Source: a virus. From it: a stretch of DNA of 62,424 nucleotides. Positions 48,034 through 54,445 of this stretch are shown here, piece after piece (positions within the stretch are counted from its first letter, which is position 1; every line of letters begins with the position of its first letter). The notes under the pieces are model-generated. The model saw nothing but the letters and a program-made list of their open reading frames with translations, did no database searches and was not told where the DNA came from. The translations under genes were made by a program, and so were the position numbers. Location: the IMG/VR virus record IMGVR_UViG_3300030104_000782, positions 1-62,424 of that record; one strand, written 5' to 3'.

Positions 48034-49771
48034 GCGTTGTGTATACCTCCAATTTTGTACTTTTACCTTTTACTTGTAAAGGTTCTAGTTTTATTAAGTT
48101 TTGCTCACTTTTTACAGCAGTGTTGTGCCCGATCACTATATCTTTACCAACTTCTTTCGTTGAACTTTCTAGTCTTGCTGCAACATTGACTGCATCACCT
48201 ATAGCAGTATAATCGAATCTTGTAGCACTACCCATGTTGCCCACTACAGCTTCTCCTGTGTTGATTCCTACCCCTATCTCTACACCTAGCGAAGACTCTT
48301 TAAACTGTTTCTGTATGTCAATGGCTGCAAGTATGGCTTGATTCTCATGGTTTTCTAAATCCAAAGGTGCATTAAATATAGCCATCATGGCATCGCCTAT
48401 GTATTTGTCGACCATACCACCATATTTTTTAACTGTTTCAGATTGTATAGTCAAAGCTGCATTCATAATGGTAGTTACACTTTCTGGATCCATACTTTCA
48501 CTCATAGCAGTAAAACCACGAACATCTGTAAATAAAAAAGTACAGTATTTTTTCTCCCCACCAAGTTTTAAGGAAGCAGGATCTTTCTGTAATCTTTCGA
48601 CTTGACGTGGGTCTAAGTAATGTTCAAACTGTTTTTTAATTTGTTGTCTTAACTTGTATTGCTCTCTAAATCGTAAATAAAACGCTACTGTTGTTGTGAC
48701 AAACTGAGAAATCAACGACCAAGTTACATCTATTAAAATGTTTTGTTGTATAGTCCAGTATCCATATACCATAGTACATAATATTACACTTGTTGCTGTT
48801 AATACACCAAATGTTATACCTAAGTAAGAAAGTAACAACCAAACTACAGAAACAGTTAAAACTAAAATCAATAATTCTACAGCTAAAGCATAGTCTGGTA
48901 TGTATGGACTATTTTCTATTAAAATAGACTCTGCTAATGCTGTTTGTATTTTGTGTGGTTCTAACAACCCTGCAGGTGTGGCTATCTGTGGCATAATACC
49001 TTTTGCAGTAAAACCAACAAAAACAAACTTGTTTTCTACATCCATCTCTCGTAAATCAGTCTGTGGTGTATCTACCCAACTTACCCATTTACGACCTAAT
49101 GAATCTACAGAAACAGCTGGTAAACCTTTTACTCTTATTTCTTCTAGTCCGTTAGAATTAGTTTTTAAAACATATGTATCAGCATTAGCCAATACTTTTA
49201 ACACTTCTGTGCCATACGCAGGAACCCAACCTTCTGGTGTCCGTAATAATAATGGTAGTCTACGAACTAAACTATCAACATCAGTTCTTGCAACTGCTAC
49301 ACCTTGATTAGCATTAGTTTTTAATACATCTATGTTTTGTACCACACCTTGTGCTAATATGCCACCTGTGTCTTCACCTAAAATAACAGTTCCTGTAGTT
49401 TCAGGGTATTCGTTAGTGTTGTTTTCATACATGGCTAATACACTTGGTGCAAAACTTAATGCTTCTGAAAACTCAAAGTCGCCACCGAATCTATCTGGCT
49501 GTGGAAAAGCTAATACCCATCCTACACCTATAGCACCTTTCCTTAATAAATTTATTTGTATTTGTGCTAATGTTTGTCTAGATAAAGGATAACCACCCTC
49601 ATTAGCGATATCTTCTTCAGTTATGTTGAGTATTGTGAAATATCCTGAAGGTTCTTGTGTAGGAACAAATGCGTCGAAAGTTTTAAGTTTTAGTGTTTCT
49701 AAAATGTTGATTTGATTCAATAGAGGAACTACGAAAACAAACAACAAAAACATAAAAATTAATTTTTTCAC
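48023..49771 (-). CDS. CHASE2-domain class III adenylate cyclase
   Basis: A 582-residue inner-membrane enzyme making cAMP. An N-terminal signal-anchor, a periplasmic CHASE2 sensor (about 30-290), about three transmembrane helices (295-366), a linker coiled coil, then the cyclase domain (about 405-575). Catalytic residues are all present: metal Asp416 (FTDVRGFT) and Asp460 (GDAMMAIF), adenine-selecting Lys456 and Thr522 (DYTAIGDAVN), transition-state Asn529 and Arg533 (AARLES). GTG start overlaps the FecR stop (TAGTG). CHASE2 cyclases paired with FecR proteins occur in bacterial chromosomes; I know of no characterised phage example. Confidence 0.95.
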   Translation of the reverse strand: MKKLIFMFLLFVFVVPLLNQINILETLKLKTFDAFVPTQEPSGYFTILNITEEDIANEGGYPLSRQTLAQIQINLLRKGAIGVGWVLAFPQPDRFGGDFEFSEALSFAPSVLAMYENNTNEYPETTGTVILGEDTGGILAQGVVQNIDVLKTNANQGVAVARTDVDSLVRRLPLLLRTPEGWVPAYGTEVLKVLANADTYVLKTNSNGLEEIRVKGLPAVSVDSLGRKWVSWVDTPQTDLREMDVENKFVFVGFTAKGIMPQIATPAGLLEPHKIQTALAESILIENSPYIPDYALAVELLILVLTVSVVWLLLSYLGITFGVLTATSVILCTMVYGYWTIQQNILIDVTWSLISQFVTTTVAFYLRFREQYKLRQQIKKQFEHYLDPRQVERLQKDPASLKLGGEKKYCTFLFTDVRGFTAMSESMDPESVTTIMNAALTIQSETVKKYGGMVDKYIGDAMMAIFNAPLDLENHENQAILAAIDIQKQFKESSLGVEIGVGINTGEAVVGNMGSATRFDYTAIGDAVNVAARLESSTKEVGKDIVIGHNTAVKSEQNLIKLEPLQVKGKSTKLEVYTTHGN

Positions 49772-50889
49772 TAGCTTCCTTGTTTAATAGTTATTGTGTT
49801 GATTGAACCACCATTTACCTTGACCACATTCTCTACACCATCTTGAAACAATATTACTGTATATGCGTTAGAACCATCTAAATCTAGTCTGACTGATTGT
49901 CCTACGTTTCTACGCAAACTAATCATCTGTCCTGTAACTATAGTTGTTATCTGTGTTGTTTTATCCTGACCGATCTCCGTTCCTGCTATACGTATGCTCG
50001 TAGCTACTTGACTCAACGTGTCTTCTTCCTCAGATACATCTAAAGCATCGATAATACTTAATAAATCTTCTAAAAAATTAACATCAAGATAGTTTATGTC
50101 AAGTTCTGTAAACTCTAACTGTGCTTCGTTATCTAAAACATCTTCAGCTAAAAAATCTACATCAAGGTCGTTAAAGTCTAGATAATCAATTGTGTTTTGT
50201 GACTGTGTTTCTTGTAAAACCTGTTGTGTTTCTCTAGGTGGGTTTACTATCAGCATGTTGTCTATAAACTCTAAACTTATGTCTAGTATAACTGGTTTAG
50301 AAGGTGGTTGATTATAGGTAAGCGTTGTTGTTGCTTGAAATGCTTGATTTAGTAAAACTTCACCCATAGCTGTTTTGACTAAAATCTCACCTGATGGGTT
50401 ACCATACTCGTCAGGCAACAAGATGACTAAAGAAGATCCTGTTTCTGGTGTAGTGGTTATGGTAAAATCTGTTCCTCTCACAAACACATCAGCACTTTGT
50501 GTTTTTATGTGTATAGCTTTTTTATTATTAAATTTACCTGTAACGAAACGAGCAGTGCCACTTGCAAAACGTAGTGCCATTTCAGATTTAGTAGGATTAG
50601 CATCGTATATATACGAGTCTATAACCAATTTACTGTGTGGCATAACTCGAACTATAGTTTCATCAACAAATGTTACTGCAAGTTTACCACCTTGTGTTTT
50701 TATGTTGTCTAGCTGTTGTATAGGGAACTGTAGCTCAGCACCATAAGGTTTGTCTCTGACAACCTGAGCGATACCGTTAAGTTCGCTAATACTACCTATA
50801 TCAACAGCTTGTGCTAGTACCTTGGTCGTTTTGAATGATGCAAACAGTGCTAGTAGTAGTACCAACACTTGTAACTTTAAGCCAGTCAT
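49771..50889 (-). CDS. Secreted FecR-domain protein
   Basis: A ~372-residue periplasmic protein. The start at 50889 gives a signal peptide (TGLKLQVLVLLLALFASF, then KVLAQA). Residues ~45-180 carry the FecR beta domain: DNIKTQGGKLAVTFVDETIV, a KLVIDSYIYD strand, ALRFASGTARFVTG, and VFVRGTDFTITT. The rest is acidic with LDVDFLAEDVL and LDVNFLEDLL repeats (about 240-275) and a C-terminal beta region. FecR domains transmit periplasmic signals; the partner here is probably the CHASE2 cyclase encoded immediately downstream. The start overlaps the curlin-like gene by 89 nt. Confidence 0.87.
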   Translation of the reverse strand: MTGLKLQVLVLLLALFASFKTTKVLAQAVDIGSISELNGIAQVVRDKPYGAELQFPIQQLDNIKTQGGKLAVTFVDETIVRVMPHSKLVIDSYIYDANPTKSEMALRFASGTARFVTGKFNNKKAIHIKTQSADVFVRGTDFTITTTPETGSSLVILLPDEYGNPSGEILVKTAMGEVLLNQAFQATTTLTYNQPPSKPVILDISLEFIDNMLIVNPPRETQQVLQETQSQNTIDYLDFNDLDVDFLAEDVLDNEAQLEFTELDINYLDVNFLEDLLSIIDALDVSEEEDTLSQVATSIRIAGTEIGQDKTTQITTIVTGQMISLRRNVGQSVRLDLDGSNAYTVILFQDGVENVVKVNGGSINTITIKQGS

Positions 50890-51514
50890 TGTCTTGTGTA
50901 GATGCCTGTGTAATGTTAAAAGTACGATTAGAACCATCATGATCTAACCAAAAATAGCCACCTGCATAACCAGTGCCTGCATAAGTCACAGCATTATCAT
51001 TACCATCTAGATTCATGTAGTTAGTTGCACCGTCTACGTTGACTCCAGCTGTAATGGTGTTGCTGTCACCACTAACAATCCAGTCTAGATCTAGTGTTCC
51101 TGCTAAAGCTGTTGTTGCATGGTTTAGAGTAAATGTGTTAGTGTTACCTGTTACGTCTACGTTTACGTTTGAGCCATCTGCACCATACGTGTTACTAGGA
51201 TCAGTTTGCATGTTAAAAGTGTTAGTGTCACCATCGAACTCAAAAAAACCTGTGTAGTTATCTGCCCAAATATCTCCTAAAAATTTATTTGTGTTTCCTA
51301 TTTGGTTTATGTCTAAATTCATGACTGTACCATCTAAATCTAATGCTGTCATAGAACCTGCAGTAGCATCAGAACCACCTATAATGTTGCCTGAACCTAA
51401 CTGTTCTAAATCAAAATTTGAGTTACTAGCACCTGAACTTTGATCTATAAATATTTCATTGTCTGCTGCATACAATGGAGCAGATAGAAATAATATTAAT
51501 AAAAGTTTTTTCAT
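50801..51514 (-). CDS. Curlin-like secreted amyloid subunit
   Basis: A ~237-residue protein with a clean signal peptide (MKKLLLILFLSAPLYA). The mature part has spaced curlin-style repeats: NFDLEQLGSGNIIGG, MNLDINQIGNTNKFLG, FDGDTNTFNMQ, VTGNTNTFTLNH, SGDSNTITAG and GNDNAVTYAG, near the S-x5-Q-x-G-x2-N-x-A-x3-Q plan of CsgA/CsgB, and ends with two Cys. Substrate of CsgG export is inferred from the neighbouring csgG and csgF. ATG at 51514 overlaps the csgG stop as ATGA, which fixes the start. Confidence 0.83.
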   Translation of the reverse strand: MKKLLLILFLSAPLYAADNEIFIDQSSGASNSNFDLEQLGSGNIIGGSDATAGSMTALDLDGTVMNLDINQIGNTNKFLGDIWADNYTGFFEFDGDTNTFNMQTDPSNTYGADGSNVNVDVTGNTNTFTLNHATTALAGTLDLDWIVSGDSNTITAGVNVDGATNYMNLDGNDNAVTYAGTGYAGGYFWLDHDGSNRTFNITQASTQDNDWLKVTSVGTTTSTVCIIQNDQGTSTSC

Positions 51515-52326
51515 TCTTTCATCCTCCAATATCCGTTCTCTACACCCTCTCTTATAGTTTCAAGAACTGCTGTTTCGATTGCCATTTGCAAAGCAATACT
51601 AATAGGCTCATTTTTAACTGAACCACCTTCTAGTTCAACTAACTCAGTTCCTTCCGTAATAAACCTAAAGACGTCATTGTCTAAAGAAGCAGAAAGAATA
51701 GTTTTAGTTACTAAAACTTCCATAAGAACTTTTCCTGTGCTTACTGAAACAGTCCTTAATCCAACAGTAAGTGTATCTGATCTATACTGTTTTGACAAAC
51801 CGATTCCTAAATATCTGGCTCCTGCACCACCACTAGAAGTATTAGCTTGATAAGAAAGCACTCCTCCCGTCATTATCATGTCAGCAAATTTTAAAGGTAT
51901 AAGTTTTTTATCCTCATCAAAACTTTCTCTGGTTGATCTAATCAACTGTCGCTCTTTTGTAACTGCGTCTAACGACACACGTTCAACTACTTCGAAGAAT
52001 CCATTATGCTCAGAACCTGCTTGTTTCAATGCTCTAATTAAATAAGCATGTGGTGCTTGTGTAACAGCACTACTGAATGTCGCATACGTAGAGTTCGACC
52101 TACGTTGTCCTGTTTCGTCTTTGAAAGCGTCCGCATACACTGCTATAACTGGCTTCCTTATAGGTTCTTTTACATAACGCAAATCTGTGTACAATGTGTC
52201 GACCACTGGTGACACAGTTCTTTCTGTTGGTGGAAAGTTGTTTTCTAGAGGGTCAATCATTAATGTACAACTAGAAAGTAAAACTGCCAACAGGCACAAC
52301 GATTTCTGTAACTGTTCCTTCTTCAT
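51511..52326 (-). CDS. csgG: CsgG-like outer-membrane curli secretion lipoprotein
   Basis: A 271-residue lipoprotein (lipobox LLSSC, Cys20). Colinear with E. coli CsgG: KPVIAVYADAFKDETGQ, AVTQAPHAYLIRALKQAG, VVERVSLDAVTKERQLIRST, a GGAGARYLGIGLSKQYRSD stretch, LRTVSVSTGKVLMEV, FRFIT, NEPISIALQMAIETAV and DGxxxGxW-like ENGYWRM. CsgG forms a nonameric pore for curli subunits. The Tyr/Asn/Phe eyelet of E. coli aligns poorly (only the Phe is clear), so the constriction may differ. Overlaps csgF by 56 nt. Confidence 0.94.
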   Translation of the reverse strand: MKKEQLQKSLCLLAVLLSSCTLMIDPLENNFPPTERTVSPVVDTLYTDLRYVKEPIRKPVIAVYADAFKDETGQRRSNSTYATFSSAVTQAPHAYLIRALKQAGSEHNGFFEVVERVSLDAVTKERQLIRSTRESFDEDKKLIPLKFADMIMTGGVLSYQANTSSGGAGARYLGIGLSKQYRSDTLTVGLRTVSVSTGKVLMEVLVTKTILSASLDNDVFRFITEGTELVELEGGSVKNEPISIALQMAIETAVLETIREGVENGYWRMKE

Positions 52327-52876
52327 CTGTTATAGTAACTCTTACTGTTTCATCGGTAATCTCATATTCTATCACATTTCCTTCTAGTTCCATCGAACCA
52401 AAGTTAGACTTAGTCTCACCGAACAAGTTGTCTTCTATCTGTCTAGCTAAGTTTGCATAAATCCTAGATGTTAAGTTCCTCATAAACCTAGCCTCTACAG
52501 TATTGTCTTTTTCACGATCGATTTCGTCTTTTAACGCTTGTATTTCGTCTTTTATAGCTTGTTTACGATTAGTTTCTTGATTTTCTATAGTAAGGTAGTG
52601 ACTAGAAGTTCCTTGTCCACTAAACGATGGCGATTTAAATTTATGCACCATCTCATCAGCACTTAAATAAGTTGCGAACACCATTCCTGTTACACTTAAA
52701 ATTATTAAAGCTGTGCATGACCTTTTAATTATTTTATCTAGATGTATATAGTCTTTTTCGAATTGAGTGTTTGTACATTCATAAAAATACTTGTCTCTAG
52801 GTATAGGTTCAAATATAACATTGTCTATTGAAACAAGTTGATCTCTTTCTATTTGTTTAATTTTTTGTTTGTTCAT
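52271..52876 (-). CDS. csgF: CsgF-like curli assembly factor with N-terminal extension
   Basis: A 201-residue protein whose residues ~74-201 match CsgF: MVHKFKSPSFSGQGTSSHYL corresponds to the CsgG-binding peptide of E. coli CsgF (F-x-N-P-x-F), followed by a helix (NLTSRIYANLARQIEDNLFG) and a beta end. Unlike the usual ~19-residue leader, ~50 charged residues precede the hydrophobic segment (54-70); a cleavage site at LSA (73) would still free the peptide. CsgF couples CsgG pores to nucleation. Overlaps its neighbours. Confidence 0.88.
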   Translation of the reverse strand: MNKQKIKQIERDQLVSIDNVIFEPIPRDKYFYECTNTQFEKDYIHLDKIIKRSCTALIILSVTGMVFATYLSADEMVHKFKSPSFSGQGTSSHYLTIENQETNRKQAIKDEIQALKDEIDREKDNTVEARFMRNLTSRIYANLARQIEDNLFGETKSNFGSMELEGNVIEYEITDETVRVTITDEEGTVTEIVVPVGSFTF

Positions 52877-53111
52877 CTTTTTCTTTTTCTTTTAACTCTA
52901 AAACAGTATTAACTTTTTGTTGTAATCGAATCATATCTTGGTCTAATAAACGTAATTGATCTGTTAGTCTTATTGTTGTTGATTTCATCTCCTCTACTGC
53001 AGGATCGATCTTGTTGGTTATCGTTTGCCAGACAAAATAAACAAAATAACCTAAACCTACAACCATGACTACAGGAAAACCAAAGTCTGCTATAAGTTGA
53101 GTTATATCCAC
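52857..53111 (-). CDS. Small membrane protein, holin-like (BhlA/UviB-like)
   Basis: An 84-residue protein: a transmembrane helix near the start (about 11-30), then a coiled coil (about 40-80). It shares LIADFGFPVV-type N-terminus with the next gene upstream, so the two are tandem paralogs. Overlaps csgF by 20 nt. May be a holin or antiholin, or a membrane partner of the curli set. Confidence 0.55.
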   Translation of the reverse strand: MDITQLIADFGFPVVMVVGLGYFVYFVWQTITNKIDPAVEEMKSTTIRLTDQLRLLDQDMIRLQQKVNTVLELKEKEKDEQTKN

Positions 53112-53404
53112 TAGTCTCTCCTTGCATCGATTTTTCCATCTTCTACAAAGTTTTCAGCTCTAGCTATTCTATTCAAGTCGGGTGGAATGCCTAACGCACT
53201 AGAAACACTAACATCTATACGAATCATGTCGTTATTCATAATAGATGCTCTTGTAATTAACATTTTAGATATACCCTGTACAGTTTTTATCTCGTCTACT
53301 AAACCATCCATAAGTTGTTTCATAACTAAAAAGATAAAGTATGCCATAATCAAAGCACCAGCTATCGGCAGACCTAACTCAGCGATAAGGTCAAACACCT
53401 CCAC
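53111..53404 (-). CDS. Small membrane protein, paralog of the next
   Basis: A 97-residue protein with one transmembrane helix (LPIAGALIMAYFIFLVMK, about 12-29) and a helical charged tail. LIAELGLPIA parallels LIADFGFPVV of 52857-53111. Stop and start codons overlap by 1 nt. Confidence 0.55.
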   Translation of the reverse strand: MEVFDLIAELGLPIAGALIMAYFIFLVMKQLMDGLVDEIKTVQGISKMLITRASIMNNDMIRIDVSVSSALGIPPDLNRIARAENFVEDGKIDARRD

Positions 53405-53796
53405 TACTTATCTTCGCCTTTGAAACTCTTAGACGCTCCTGACGTACCAGCGTACAATCCGAACCACGCAGCACCTGCACCAACTATTATAGAAATTAGT
53501 CCTGATTGCTCAAAACTTGGTTCAGGTAATGCCATGAACCACATAGTTGAATAATATAGTAAAAATATGTAAACACTTAAAAATACTCTAGGAAAGATTC
53601 TCCAACTGTCTACTGCTTGTGCTAAATATATCCATTTTTGATGTGGGTTTCTGTTACCCTCATCCTCAAGTTCTCTTATCCTATCCTTTAGTCTCGACTG
53701 CTCTTGCAGTAAATCCATAAACTTACTAAGGTCGATTTCTACCTCATTTCTGTCCATGTCCCCACTAAAGTTACCTGAGGATGGTCTATCGTTCAT
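53404..53796 (-). CDS. Membrane protein, possible holin
   Basis: A 130-residue protein: a coiled-coil N-terminal half (about 20-50), then two transmembrane segments (about 72-88 and 98-118; LISIIVGAGAAWFGLYAG). The final hairpin resembles holins annotated in marine phages. Late position between tail fibre and lysis genes supports this. Confidence 0.6.
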   Translation of the reverse strand: MNDRPSSGNFSGDMDRNEVEIDLSKFMDLLQEQSRLKDRIRELEDEGNRNPHQKWIYLAQAVDSWRIFPRVFLSVYIFLLYYSTMWFMALPEPSFEQSGLISIIVGAGAAWFGLYAGTSGASKSFKGEDK

Positions 53797-53948
53797 TTAT
53801 CTTTTTTGACCTCTACTGTCGTGTATGCTTCGTTTACGTCAGGTGTAGATTTGTCATCAGCTACAAATTTGCCATCTTCATCTCTTGCTCTTACAACTTT
53901 TTCCTCTACACCTCTAAGTTTTTGCCAGAACCTTTTTATTAAACTCAT
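53793..53948 (-). CDS. Small basic protein of the late operon
   Basis: A 51-residue protein, MSLIKRFWQKLRGVEEKVVR with GKFVADDKSTPDVNEAY. ATG at 53948 overlaps the upstream stop as ATGA, so it is preferred to the in-frame start at 53984. The ARDEDGKF-VADD-TP-NEAY pattern is widespread in marine phages. Function unknown. Confidence 0.65.
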   Translation of the reverse strand: MSLIKRFWQKLRGVEEKVVRARDEDGKFVADDKSTPDVNEAYTTVEVKKDK

Positions 53949-54112
53949 TTTTCTTTCGCCCTTCCAACGTTTATTGCACACCAATCTATTAGTTTATAAA
54001 CTTTACCAATTATTTGATCGTCTCTTGGTGTTGGTGTCAAAGCACAAATTAAAGATGCTCCTGATATTACCCAAGGCACTAATTGTATTATTGTTAATAT
54101 TGTATCTAACAT
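53945..54112 (-). CDS. Small membrane protein
   Basis: A 55-residue ORF, MLDTILTIIQLVPWVISGAS with a hydrophobic N-terminal half and PRDDQIIGKVYKLIDWCAI in the second. AAAAGGAGAGCC is the ribosome site. The P-x-D-D-x-x-x-G-K-x-Y-K-L-I-D-W pattern recurs in marine phage genomes beside the previous small gene. Confidence 0.65.
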   Translation of the reverse strand: MLDTILTIIQLVPWVISGASLICALTPTPRDDQIIGKVYKLIDWCAINVGRAKEK

Positions 54113-54127
54113 AAGGCTCTCCTTTTA

Positions 54128-54433
54128 TTAATTCGCTGCAATATATGCTTTACCTGTATTAATAGCATTAGTACAGTCTGTTTTCTTACTACTAGATGAA
54201 CCTTTTACGTTAGGTGTGTCATCATCTGAATCAACAGGTTCGTACTCTAGTATAGTTTCTAAATGATCAACATTTTGTTGTACTCTTGCATTTATCTCAG
54301 CTTGAGTCCAAGTTGTATCAGCTTCTGCTGAACCATCGACATAAATTGATTTTTTGCCGTTAGTGTTCACATCATTGATAAGTGTAACGCTGTCTTCTGC
54401 TGCTGTTAAACATTGTGCTACTGTTTGTGCCAT
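54128..54433 (-). CDS. Small tail-fibre-adjacent protein
   Basis: A 101-residue acidic protein (MAQTVAQCLTAAEDSVTLIN, TTWTQAEINARVQQNVDHLE). Possible virion or fibre-assembly protein, located 12 nt after the tail fibre gene. Not recognised. Confidence 0.6.
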   Translation of the reverse strand: MAQTVAQCLTAAEDSVTLINDVNTNGKKSIYVDGSAEADTTWTQAEINARVQQNVDHLETILEYEPVDSDDDTPNVKGSSSSKKTDCTNAINTGKAYIAAN

Positions 54434-54445
54434 ATTATTCTCCGT

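Noticed and set aside
51511-52326. CsgG-like protein as generic lipoprotein of the lysis cassette
   Set aside because: Colinear match through the whole length, including GGAGARYLGIG, VSTGK and AIETAV blocks, and adjacency to CsgF make CsgG much more likely.
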